From the NCBI GenBank assembly GCA_949118805.1, contig CASAUJ010000039.1, positions 1 through 13,657 on the forward strand: DNA of 13,657 nt, written 5' to 3'. The notes under the pieces are model-generated. The model worked only from the letters and a program-made list of their open reading frames with translations. It ran no database searches and had not been told where the DNA came from. Both the position numbers and the translations under genes were made by a program. The stretch comes from an uncultured Clostridia bacterium (GTDB lineage: Bacteria; Bacillota; Clostridia; TANB77; CAG-508). Positions within the stretch are counted from its first letter, which is position 1, and every line of letters starts with the position of its first letter. This document shows, one piece after another, positions 1 through 5,237 of the stretch.

Positions 1-5
1 AATAT

Positions 6-82
6 GGCGAAGTAGCTCAGTTGGCTAGAGCATTCGGTTCATACCCGAAGGGTCATGTGTTCGAATCACATCTTCGCTACCA
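6..82 (+). tRNA. tRNA-Met (anticodon CAT)
   Basis: A full cloverleaf can be folded. The acceptor stem 6-12 pairs with 72-78 (first pair G-U), the D stem 15-18 with 28-31, and the anticodon stem 33-37 with 45-49. The anticodon CAT lies at 40-42, the T-arm contains TTCGAAT, and CCA is encoded at 80-82. CAT is read by elongator Met, initiator Met, or Ile2 after lysidine modification; I call it Met without separating these. It probably marks the chromosomal edge of the tail cluster. tRNA genes are frequent phage attachment sites, but no copy of its 3' end is seen elsewhere in the window. Confidence 0.95.
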
Positions 83-93
83 AGGATTATAAA

Positions 94-130
94 AAGCATA
101 TATCATTTTTGTTGATATATGTTTTTTTTT
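94..130 (+). terminator. Intrinsic terminator of the tRNA gene
   Basis: A perfect 9-bp stem (97-105 with 113-121) is followed by nine T residues at 122-130. It ends tRNA transcription before the leftward repressor gene. Confidence 0.85.
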
Positions 131-175
131 ATGTTTTCCGATCAGTTTAATTAGGTTGAAAACAAGATTTATTTG

Positions 176-206
176 AAAAAAAAAGAAATAGTATACTATT
201 TCTTTT
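176..206 (-). terminator. Terminator of the XRE repressor gene
   Basis: A 13-bp perfect palindrome is centred at 193/194 and contains the repressor stop codon. On the minus strand it is followed by a run of nine T (A176-A184 on the plus strand). With no loop bases at the centre, the RNA hairpin would open a few central pairs. The shorter T run on the plus side could make it partly bidirectional. Confidence 0.75.
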
Positions 207-525
207 TCTCTTCATATTTTCTTTTCATTTCTTTATAAAGACGTAAAGCATCTATAATTTCATCTTCTGTTAAACCTTCTATTTCTTTTTGATAAGTAGA
301 AAAAAATTTTTGATCCTCTTTTTCAAAATTTCTTATGTTTGTTTTGCATAATAAATAATCAATACTACAATTAAAAATTTCTGATAATTTGATTAGGACT
401 TCGAGACTTGGTTTACGTGTTTCATTTTCATACATAGCAATTGTACTTTTTGCGCCATCTAATTGATCTGCTAATTCTTGTTGTGTCATGCCAATTTCTT
501 CACGCATTGTTTTGATTCGATTCAT
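196..525 (-). CDS. XRE/Cro-C1 family repressor
   Basis: This is a 109-aa DNA-binding regulator. Residues about 3-60 form an HTH_3 domain: helix 2 is TQQELADQLD and recognition helix 3 is around AKSTIAMYENETR, followed by the usual PSLEVLIKLSEIFNCSIDYLL. Residues about 68-109 are a charged helical tail, likely for dimerisation. There is no peptidase (LexA/CI cleavage) domain, so induction would not be by RecA-stimulated self-cleavage. The ATG at 525 is preceded by AGGGAGTG. The gene is divergent from the tail operon, with its own promoter (555-584) and terminator, which is the classic position of a prophage or tailocin repressor. I infer that it represses the rightward promoter at 637-665 and probably itself. 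The domain call is firm; the target is inferred from position. Confidence 0.9.
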   Translation of the reverse strand: MNRIKTMREEIGMTQQELADQLDGAKSTIAMYENETRKPSLEVLIKLSEIFNCSIDYLLCKTNIRNFEKEDQKFFSTYQKEIEGLTEDEIIDALRLYKEMKRKYEEKKK

Positions 526-554
526 AATATCACTCCCTATCTCTTTTGTTTTTT

Positions 555-584
555 ATTATAACATATGATAAGCGTATTTTGCAA
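555..584 (-). promoter_or_regulatory. Repressor promoter (leftward)
   Basis: On the minus strand the -35 is TTGCAA (579-584), the spacer is 18 nt, and the -10 is a perfect TATAAT (555-560). Transcription would start about 25 nt upstream of the repressor ATG. Confidence 0.65.
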
Positions 585-599
585 CAAAAAAACAAAAAA

Positions 600-655
600 A
601 GTTTACTAAGAGCGATAAAAATTTTTTAAAAAAGTATTGACAGTTCACTTAAAGT
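600..655. promoter_or_regulatory. Candidate repressor operators
   Basis: The short palindrome ACTT-A-AAGT (647-655) sits in the spacer of the rightward promoter. A related sequence, AGTTTACTAAG (600-610), resembles AGTTCACTTAAAG (642-654). Two similar half-sites between divergent promoters fit operators for the XRE protein, but the resemblance is short and could be chance. Confidence 0.3.
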
Positions 656-665
656 ATAATATACT
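637..665 (+). promoter_or_regulatory. Main rightward promoter (sigma-A type)
   Basis: Perfect -35 TTGACA (637-642), a 17-nt spacer, and -10 TATACT (660-665). It is the strongest promoter in the window and faces the tail operon, opposite the repressor. Transcription would start near 672, giving a leader of about 280 nt before the first sizeable gene. Confidence 0.8.
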
Positions 666-952
666 ACCAATGGATTAGAAAGGAGGAAAGGAAATGTTGA
701 AAGAAAGGGAAAAATAAGAGAGAAAAAGGATAAAAATATTTGGGATAAGAAAAGTTTTAAATTTTTTTACCCAATAAGTTCGCTAAAAGTGTACAAAAAA
801 GAAATATTTTCATAAAGAAAGAGTTATCTAACAAGTTTGGAAATAGTAGATAACTCGAAAAACAACATATATATGTAATTTTATTTTATGATAGCAAAAG
901 GAAAAGAAGAAAGCAAGCAAAAAGTAGAAATTATAATAGGAAGGAATGAAAA
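666..952 (+). promoter_or_regulatory. Long untranslated leader with stem-loop
   Basis: About 285 nt without a convincing gene apart from the 7-codon ORF. It holds a weak 5-bp stem TTGGG/CCCAA (740-744 with 770-774) and a perfect 10-bp inverted repeat (821-830 with 847-856, 16-nt loop) with no T-run after it, so this is not a terminator. It may be an RNA regulatory element (attenuator, or a put-like antitermination RNA) or a protein-binding site. Confidence 0.4.
694..717 (+). CDS. Possible 7-aa leader peptide
   Basis: ATG at 694 follows a perfect AGGAGG (681-686) at good spacing and encodes MLKEREK, then TAA. It is the first start codon on the transcript from the 637-665 promoter. A strong ribosome site on so short an ORF suggests either a regulatory leader peptide or the stump of a lost early gene (for example a Cro-like gene). 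No other ORF of note follows until 953. Confidence 0.35.
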   Translation: MLKEREK

Positions 953-1363
953 ATGACAAAAGAAGAATTAAAAAATTATAGAAACCATCAAATATGGATC
1001 AAAGATCAAATTGAATACATAGAAACGCAAAGAGAAACCATACATCATTTAAATTCTATTTTATCAGGCATGCCGAGAGGAAGTAAAAAAATATATGATA
1101 CAGAAGCAGAAAGCATAGCAAATTTAGAAATGTATTTTAAGGAATTAATGGAAAAAATTATAGAAGAAAAAGAAAAACAAAAAGAAATTGTCAGTTATAT
1201 AAATACTATGCAATATCCATATAAAAACATATTATTTGAAGTATACATACAAGGAAAAAGTTTAGTAAGAGTGGCAAATGAGATGAATTATAGTTATGAA
1301 AATATCTGTCGAAAACATAGTGAGGCATTAAAAAAATGGGGGAAAAAAGAAAGTGGTCAATAA
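953..1363 (+). CDS. Sigma-70 region-4-like late transcription regulator
   Basis: This 136-aa protein has a helical, charged N-terminal two thirds. The C-terminal helix-turn-helix at about residues 90-130 has the form ILFEVYIQGKSLVRVANEMNYSYENICRKHSEALKKW. That pattern (a large hydrophobic residue, YI.G.SL..VA..MNYSY, then a basic helix ending AL..W) is typical of the ArpU/RinA/DUF1492-like phage late activators, which resemble sigma region 4. Members of this group activate the late structural operon. AGGAAGGA precedes the ATG. The gene lies just upstream of a candidate promoter (1368-1406) and the tail genes, as expected for a late activator. The HTH is clear; the exact family and target are inferred. 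Confidence 0.75.
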   Translation: MTKEELKNYRNHQIWIKDQIEYIETQRETIHHLNSILSGMPRGSKKIYDTEAESIANLEMYFKELMEKIIEEKEKQKEIVSYINTMQYPYKNILFEVYIQGKSLVRVANEMNYSYENICRKHSEALKKWGKKESGQ

Positions 1364-1367
1364 AAGT

Positions 1368-1406
1368 CATTGAGAATCATATTAGCAATGTGTTTTAATT
1401 TATAAT
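1368..1406 (+). promoter_or_regulatory. Candidate activator-dependent late promoter
   Basis: A perfect -10 TATAAT (1401-1406) has no matching -35 at the usual distance. Instead, an inverted repeat CATTG-N13-CAATG (1368-1372 with 1386-1390) overlaps the place where a -35 would be. A good -10 with a palindrome replacing the -35, directly after a sigma-like activator gene, fits an activated late promoter. Chance occurrence in AT-rich DNA is possible. Confidence 0.4.
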
Positions 1407-1465
1407 AGATAAAAAATAGGACACAATTTGAACAAGTTATAGAGAGCAAAAGAAGGTGAAAGCCA

Positions 1466-1669
1466 ATGAAAAAAGAGAACATATATGAAACCTATATAAG
1501 AATATTATGTAGCAATTGTAAAAATAGAACATTAGATTGGTGTGAAATAAGAAGAAATTTCGAGAACAATTTAAAATGTTGCTATTATGAAAGAGAAGTA
1601 GAAAACAAGGGATTTAAAAAATTCGAAGGAAGAACAGCAAAACAAGAAAAGCCAATTAGGAAACGATAA
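1466..1669 (+). CDS. Small Cys-rich phage protein of unknown function
   Basis: A 67-aa basic protein with a likely metal-binding pattern C15-x2-C18-x7-C26-x11-C38-C39 in its first 41 residues and a lysine/arginine-rich tail of about 25 residues. From memory, small CxxC proteins of this look often sit between the late regulator and the terminase small subunit in clostridial siphophages. Here no terminase follows. AAGGTG lies nine bases before the ATG. The pattern suggests zinc binding and perhaps nucleic-acid contact; no function can be assigned. Confidence 0.65.
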   Translation: MKKENIYETYIRILCSNCKNRTLDWCEIRRNFENNLKCCYYEREVENKGFKKFEGRTAKQEKPIRKR

Positions 1670-1670
1670 A

Positions 1671-1760
1671 ATATGCCCTGGATATGGCATTAAACTGTCT
1701 GTTCGGTTTGGTTAGATTTCCGTAAAAAATCGTAGGATTGGGTAAAAAAACCATAAAGTT
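1671..1760 (+). other. Structured intergenic stretch upstream of the scaffold remnant
   Basis: This segment is visibly richer in G and C than its surroundings and can fold. ATGCC (1673-1677) pairs with GGCAT (1686-1690). GGTTT (1705-1709) pairs with AAACC (1748-1752), enclosing GATTT (1715-1719) paired with AAATC (1727-1731). No ORF with a ribosome site lies in it. It may be an RNA element or leader that belonged to the capsid operon, or the scar of deleted head genes. Confidence 0.35.
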
Positions 1761-1773
1761 AGGAGGAAGAAAA

Positions 1774-2031
1774 ATGGAAAAAAAAGAAGGTATGGTAGCT
1801 ACTACCGAAACAGTAGAAAAAAAAGAAAAAAGTAAAACTTTTACAAGGGATGAACTAAACAAAATTGTAAATGCAGAAAAATCAAAAATAATGGAAAGAT
1901 ATCAAACAGAAATAGGAACAGAAAAATATGAACTAAAAATACAAACTAAAAAAATAAGTGTATTATTAACCATTGATGAGGGGAGAAATAATCGTGAAGG
2001 CACAGAATGCACAAAGGAAAGGAAGCTTTAA
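1774..2031 (+). pseudogene. Truncated capsid scaffolding-like protein (head remnant)
   Basis: ATG at 1774 follows AGGAGG at good spacing and encodes 85 aa. Residues about 17-45 (KEKSKTFTRDELNKIVNAEK and the following helix) look like the N-terminal segment of siphophage scaffolding proteins (DUF4355-like, FT.DELN.IV.A...K). Those are usually about 180-200 aa, and a capsid gene follows them. Here the similarity fades after about residue 58 and the frame runs on as a non-descript tail (ISVLLTIDEGRNN...). There is no major capsid gene. I read it as a stub left by deletion of the head module. It could still be translated, and a regulatory or structural reuse is possible. The family call rests on a short motif. 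Confidence 0.55.
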
Positions 2032-2145
2032 ATGGCAATTCAATTTAGCAGTAGAATCAAAGGCGTAGATAATTTAGAAAAGAAGATCAATCAAATGATA
2101 AAAGAATTATCTCAGAAGATTCAAAAAAGTCTAAAAGTTAGATAA
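2032..2145 (+). pseudogene. Truncated HK97-gp10-like head-tail connector (head remnant)
   Basis: The ATG at 2032 abuts the preceding stop (TTTAAATG) and has AAAGGAAAGG upstream. It encodes only 37 aa: MAIQFSSRIKGVDNLEKKINQ, then a lysine-rich helix ending at TAA. The pattern I.GVDNLEKKINQ...L...IQKSL matches the start of HK97-gp10/tail-completion family proteins, which are normally about 120-150 aa. In intact siphophages this gene lies between the head connectors and the tail terminator, exactly its position here. I infer truncation with loss of about three quarters of the protein. The match is short, so confidence is moderate. Confidence 0.5.
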
Positions 2146-2191
2146 AAGATGGTGAAAAATAAGTTTGCAAAATGTTGAAGGAGGGATGCAA

Positions 2192-2596
2192 ATGAATGAT
2201 TTCACAACAAAAGATATGGCAGATTTATTATATGGAATATTATCAGAAATAAAAGATAATGAAAAAGACAAAACGAATGTAGTATTACAGACTCCGACAA
2301 CGGAAAGTAAGTATCCATGTAGGATGATAAATACTCCTCTTGAAAGTGTAGTAAAAACAGAAAGGGCTGTCCCTGTACAAAAAATATTTCAAGTGTCCAT
2401 TGAACATTGGGATGAGGCCCTAGAAAGTAGTATGGAAATGGTTAATAAGACAGAGGAAGCATTAAGACGTAAAAATTTTATACGAACCATGACAAGTCCA
2501 ATCGTGTTGGATGAGAAAATAAAAAAATATAAACTTACAACAACATATGAAGTTAGATATAATACAATTACTAACTCATTAGAATTTATAAGATAG
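2192..2596 (+). CDS. Tail terminator-like protein
   Basis: A 134-aa protein directly upstream of the tail tube, the usual place of the siphophage tail terminator (lambda gpU / SPP1 gp17 role), which caps the tube and in a phage joins it to the head. The central segment (YPCRMINTPLESVV...VPVQKIFQVSIEHWDEA...VNKTEEALRRKNFIRT) and the ending YEVRYNTITNSLEFIR match what I know of tail-completion proteins in clostridial phages. I chose ATG 2192 because AAGGAGG (2178-2184) is 7 nt before it; the in-frame ATG at 2186 is too close. In a headless particle this protein would cap the tube end. The family assignment is by sequence resemblance and synteny. Confidence 0.7.
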   Translation: MNDFTTKDMADLLYGILSEIKDNEKDKTNVVLQTPTTESKYPCRMINTPLESVVKTERAVPVQKIFQVSIEHWDEALESSMEMVNKTEEALRRKNFIRTMTSPIVLDEKIKKYKLTTTYEVRYNTITNSLEFIR

Positions 2597-2611
2597 AAAG
2601 GAAGGATTAGG

Positions 2612-3067
2612 ATGGCAGTAGAACCAAAAACTAGCACATTAACAAAAGTATATTATGGAGAAACAAAAACAGGGGAGAGAACACAAGTTGCGTATGTACA
2701 AAGCATACCAGAGTTTTTAACACCACCAGAACCAATTAATTGGTCTGCATTAGATATTGATGATGAAAGACAAGCAACAGGAAGAAAAAAAGCAGAAAGT
2801 ATGGAAATAGAATTTTTATTTACACAAGAACAATATCAAAAATTAAAAGATTTACAAACAACCAATAAAAATGTTCATTGGTTTATTCAATTACCAGAAG
2901 AAACAGCAGAAACTGCAGGGAAACCACTTACTTGGAATTTCCAAGCAACTTGTTATGTAGGAATGTCAGAAATTGCAATGGATGACATGCTAAAAGCAAA
3001 AATAACTTTATATCGAAATACAGCAGTAGAAGAAACAGAAGGATTTCCTTCAGAAACAACTGTCTAG
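2612..3067 (+). CDS. Major tail tube protein
   Basis: A 151-aa protein forming the non-contractile tail tube. Size and composition suit a siphophage tube protein: beta-rich, with alternating polar and hydrophobic residues, a long loop around residues 35-60 (FLTPPEPINWSALDIDDERQATGRKKAESMEIEF), and a C-terminal strand region MLKAKITLYRNTAVEE. It lies between the terminator and the chaperone genes, the invariant order of siphophage tail modules. AGGAAGG precedes the ATG. The hairpin terminator just downstream (3087-3114) would favour its high expression relative to later genes. No sheath gene is adjacent, so the tail is flexible and non-contractile. Confidence 0.8.
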   Translation: MAVEPKTSTLTKVYYGETKTGERTQVAYVQSIPEFLTPPEPINWSALDIDDERQATGRKKAESMEIEFLFTQEQYQKLKDLQTTNKNVHWFIQLPEETAETAGKPLTWNFQATCYVGMSEIAMDDMLKAKITLYRNTAVEETEGFPSETTV

Positions 3068-3086
3068 AAAAAGAAATTAAGAAATA

Positions 3087-3114
3087 GGGAGCAGGATTGA
3101 TTTTGCTCTCTTTT
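3087..3114 (+). terminator. Weak intra-operon terminator after the tail tube gene
   Basis: A 7-bp stem (3087-3093 with 3104-3110, one G-U pair) has a 10-nt loop and is followed by TTTT. The short T-run suggests partial termination, which would lower transcription of the chaperones relative to the tube protein. Confidence 0.5.
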
Positions 3115-3133
3115 GCAAAGGAGAGAAAATAAA

Positions 3134-3583
3134 ATGATATTAGAAACCAAAAAGAAAACTATAAAATTAGTATGGAAAACAAGAAAAATAGTAGATATTG
3201 CAAATCTGTTAAAAAGTAAAGATTTTGAAGAAGTATTTACAAAAGCTTATGCAATTTGTGATTTAGAAGCATTAACTAAAATGTTGTATATTTTAGCAGA
3301 AGATGAAGAGGGGAAAAATATATTTTCAAGTTCAGAAGAGGTATACAATTTTTTAGATGATTATCGCAAAGAGAAAAAGAGTACAGTGATAGAAATTTAT
3401 AAAAAGATTGCAGAGGAACTAAATGAAGAGGGTTTTTTCAAAAAGAAGAAGAGCAAGAAGGAATTAGAGGAAATGATTTCCAATCCGTTATTAAACATCA
3501 ATATGAACGAATTGATACAAAAATCGACAGAGAAAGCAATGAGCAAAATGGCAGAGGAACAATTACAAGATTTCAAGGGATAG
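3134..3583 (+). CDS. Tail assembly chaperone (gpG-like)
   Basis: A 149-aa, largely helical, highly charged protein placed between the tail tube and the tape measure, the position of the lambda G / SPP1 gp17.5-type chaperone that coats the tape measure during tail assembly. Residues about 90-110 contain KKIAEELNEEGFFKKKKSKK; the C-terminus NPLLNINMNELIQKS...EEQLQDFKG resembles chaperones of clostridial siphophages. I chose ATG 3134 because AAGGAG lies at 3118-3123; the upstream TTG at 3113 would place the ribosome site inside the gene. A second, longer product is expected through a -1 slip at 3433-3439 (see the next entries). Confidence 0.75.
   Translation: MILETKKKTIKLVWKTRKIVDIANLLKSKDFEEVFTKAYAICDLEALTKMLYILAEDEEGKNIFSSSEEVYNFLDDYRKEKKSTVIEIYKKIAEELNEEGFFKKKKSKKELEEMISNPLLNINMNELIQKSTEKAMSKMAEEQLQDFKG
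3433..3439 (+). promoter_or_regulatory. Programmed -1 frameshift site (U UUU UUC)
   Basis: In the gpG frame the codons read GGT TTT TTC AAA AAG, giving the canonical slippery heptamer T TTT TTC. Slipping back one base continues into an open frame from 3439 to 3951. A Shine-Dalgarno-like AGAGGA (3412-3417) lies about 15 nt upstream and could stimulate the shift. No clear downstream hairpin is visible. A second possible slip point, T TTC next to the gpG stop at 3583, is weaker. Confidence 0.6.
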
Positions 3584-3951
3584 AAGATTTAGTAAAAAAG
3601 GTAAAAGAGGCTAAAAATATAATTGAGTTATTATATGCAACAGAACCTATTTGCTATTATTTTAATATGAAACCAAGGGAATTCTGGGATAGCACTTATC
3701 GAGAGATTAATCTTTATTTGCAAACACATTTGGTAAAGATAGTGGATGATTTAAAGCGTGAAATTAATTTGCAAGAAGCGGTGACGAATAAATTAATTAG
3801 AGCAGATAGCATGTCTAAGAAACCCAAAATAATATTAATAAGAGACAGCTATAAAGGGCTATATCAAGAAGAAAAACAAGAATTTGATACAAGATCTCCA
3901 GAAGAAATAAAAAGAAAAATGCGTGAAATGATGGGATTTCAGAAAAATTGA
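3439..3951 (+). CDS. Tail assembly chaperone extension (gpT part of gpG-T)
   Basis: This is the -1 frame relative to gpG, open from 3427 to 3951. Fusion at 3433-3439 gives about 102 + 170 = 272 aa. The segment from about 3571 (RFQGIEDLVKKVKEAKNIIELLYATEPICYYFNMKPREFWDSTYREINLYL) looks like the T domain of siphophage chaperones, which recruits tube subunits to the tape measure. The only internal ATG that would express it alone (3667) lacks a ribosome site and would cut off the conserved start, so expression by frameshifting is favoured. Between 3439 and 3583 both frames are open, so about 48 codons would be dual-coding if the shift occurs at the heptamer. Confidence 0.7.
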   Translation, partial: QKEEEQEGIRGNDFQSVIKHQYERIDTKIDRESNEQNGRGTITRFQGIEDLVKKVKEAKNIIELLYATEPICYYFNMKPREFWDSTYREINLYLQTHLVKIVDDLKREINLQEAVTNKLIRADSMSKKPKIILIRDSYKGLYQEEKQEFDTRSPEEIKRKMREMMGFQKN

Positions 3952-3958
3952 AATTTAT

Positions 3959-3987
3959 TTGACTTATTTTATTCTAAATGATAAAAT
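3959..3987 (+). promoter_or_regulatory. Promoter of the inserted accessory cassette
   Basis: -35 TTGACT (3959-3964), a 17-nt spacer and -10 TAAAAT (3982-3987). The -35 lies just after the gpT stop, and the promoter faces the accessory gene at 4027. A private promoter inside a tail operon is typical of a phage moron. Confidence 0.65.
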
Positions 3988-4026
3988 AAATACGAGATTT
4001 GTAGTATTTATAGGAGGAAATAAGAA

Positions 4027-4534
4027 ATGATTGAATTGAATAGGAAAGTAAAGTCAAAATTAGATGAAATCATAATGAAAAATGAAAATGTAAAATATGT
4101 TATCAATGCAGAATCACCTAAATATAAGGATACAATTTCTTTTCGGAAAGACAATGTATGTAATACTAACTAATAAGAGATTAATATTTTTGGATAAGGG
4201 AACATTTAATGTAGAGCAAAGAATAACAAGTCTAGAAAAAATAGATACAATATATAAAAAGGATAAAATTTTAACTTCTAATGTGTATATATGTACTAAT
4301 TCTACAGAAATATTATTATCAAGTGTCGAAAAAAGAGAAGCAGAAAAATTCATAAGATATGTTAATCAAGAGTTAGAAAATTATAAAAGTTTTTCTATAC
4401 AAATAAATAAAGTAGAAGAACAAGATGTAACAGATAAAATAGCCAAATTGGCAGAATTGCATAAAGAAGGGATCTTAACAGATTATGAATTTTTTACAAA
4501 AAAAACAGAGTTATTAGAACAGTTAAAAAAATAA
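4027..4534 (+). pseudogene. PH-like (YokE/bPH-type) + SHOCT protein, frame-shifted
   Basis: ATG at 4027 has AGGAGG upstream. The first frame gives 39 residues (MIELNRKVKSKLDEIIMKN...DTISF) and then stops shortly after. The next frame continues the same domain: GKTMYVILTNKRLIFLDKG, then beta-strand-like repeats to about VNQELENYK. The pattern T..RLIF.DKG followed by strands is typical of bacterial PH-like domains. The C-terminus (VTDKIAKLAELHKEGILTDYEFFTKKTELLEQLKK) is a SHOCT motif. A +1 step at TTT-CGG (4141-4146) restores one protein of about 168 aa. It is either a frameshift mutation, a sequencing error, or a +1 recoding event. Not a tail part; probably a cargo gene. It has its own promoter and terminator. 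Confidence 0.65.
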
Positions 4535-4537
4535 AGC

Positions 4538-4570
4538 AAATACTTACAGAAATGTAAGTATTTCTTTTTT
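4538..4570 (+). terminator. Strong intrinsic terminator inside the tail operon
   Basis: A perfect 11-bp stem (4538-4548 with 4553-4563) is closed by a GAAA tetraloop and followed by C and six T. It ends the first cassette transcript. Its stem core ACTTACA/TGTAAGT is shared with the terminator at 5727. Confidence 0.85.
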
Positions 4571-4599
4571 AAGTAAAAATAGAAAAAACAACAAAATAA

Positions 4600-4647
4600 T
4601 TCGACAAACAATTTTCGACATTTTTTTTTATTTTTTTATGTTATACT
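4600..4647 (+). promoter_or_regulatory. Candidate promoter with TTCGACA direct repeat
   Basis: A -10-like TATACT (4642-4647) lies 33 nt before the GTG start. Upstream, the heptamer TTCGACA occurs twice (4600-4606 and 4614-4620, 14-nt period), then a T-rich run. The second copy is 21 nt from the -10, too far for a standard -35, so an activator or a non-housekeeping sigma factor is possible. Confidence 0.35.
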
Positions 4648-4679
4648 GCAAGCATATTAAAATAAAAGGAGGAATAAAT

Positions 4680-5165
4680 GTGGGAAGTCATGCAGAAAGT
4701 GGAAAAAAGCCATTTTATAAAAGATGGTGGTTTTGGGTAATAGTTATTTTAGTAGTAGTTGCTATAGGAGGTTCTACCAATACACAGAAAACAAATTCAA
4801 CATCAGGACAAGCAGAAACAAAACAATCAACAAAAGCAGAAGAAGTATTGGAAGTAGATTATAATGTTTTACATCAAGACTATCAAGAAAATGCAATTGC
4901 TGCAGATGCTAAATATAAAGGAAAGATACTGCAATTAACAGGTCCAGTTGATGATATTAACAGGGAAATTGCAGGGAATCCTTATATTACATTTAAAATA
5001 GGAGACCAATATAGCTTTAAAAATGTTAGAATAACATTTAAAAAAGCAGAAGAAGAGAAGGTATCTACGCTAAAGAAGGGACAGTCTATAACGATAAAAG
5101 GAAAATGTACAGGGTTATTATTAAGTACAACAGTTTCATTAAATGATTGTGAAATGGTAAAATAA
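4680..5165 (+). CDS. Membrane-anchored OB-fold (tRNA_anti-like) protein
   Basis: A 161-aa protein. A short basic N-terminus (KKPFYKR) is followed by one transmembrane helix (WWFWVIVILVVVAIGG, about residues 16-32), a Ser/Thr/Gln-rich linker to about residue 57, and an extracellular domain. That domain (YQENAIAADAKYKGKILQLTGPVDDINREIAGNPYITFKIGDQYSFKNVRITFKK...LKKGQSITIKGKCTGLLLSTTVSLNDCEMVK) matches the tRNA_anti-like OB-fold family found in many membrane proteins; ligands are generally unknown. The start is GTG at 4680, with AAAGGAGG 7 nt before it; the ATG at 4678 is in another frame and stops after 20 codons. It lies between two PH/SHOCT genes in the inserted cassette. A surface role such as immunity or exclusion is possible but unproven. 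Confidence 0.75.
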   Translation: MGSHAESGKKPFYKRWWFWVIVILVVVAIGGSTNTQKTNSTSGQAETKQSTKAEEVLEVDYNVLHQDYQENAIAADAKYKGKILQLTGPVDDINREIAGNPYITFKIGDQYSFKNVRITFKKAEEEKVSTLKKGQSITIKGKCTGLLLSTTVSLNDCEMVK

Positions 5166-5237
5166 ATTGAAGTAAGGAGTATTTATTAATATCTTGTTTT
5201 AGTATAAAAATTAAGAAGAATTTCGGAGGAAATAATC

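Noticed and set aside
888..956. 22-codon ORF that overlaps the start of the sigma-like gene by ATGA
   Set aside because: The overlap looks like translational coupling, but the ATG has no ribosome site, the peptide is only Lys/Glu-rich, and the downstream gene has its own good site inside this ORF.
2612..3583. Contractile (R-type) tailocin
   Set aside because: No sheath gene precedes or follows the tube gene, and there are no baseplate-wedge or spike genes; the chaperone pair and hub are of siphophage type.
4678..4740. ATG at 4678 as start of the membrane protein
   Set aside because: It is in another frame and stops after 20 codons; the GTG at 4680 has the same ribosome site and opens the real reading frame.
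5167..5195. Promoter TTGAAG-N17-TATCTT before the second PH/SHOCT gene
   Set aside because: Both boxes are poor and such matches are common in AT-rich DNA; read-through from the gene at 4680 is simpler, since no terminator lies between them.
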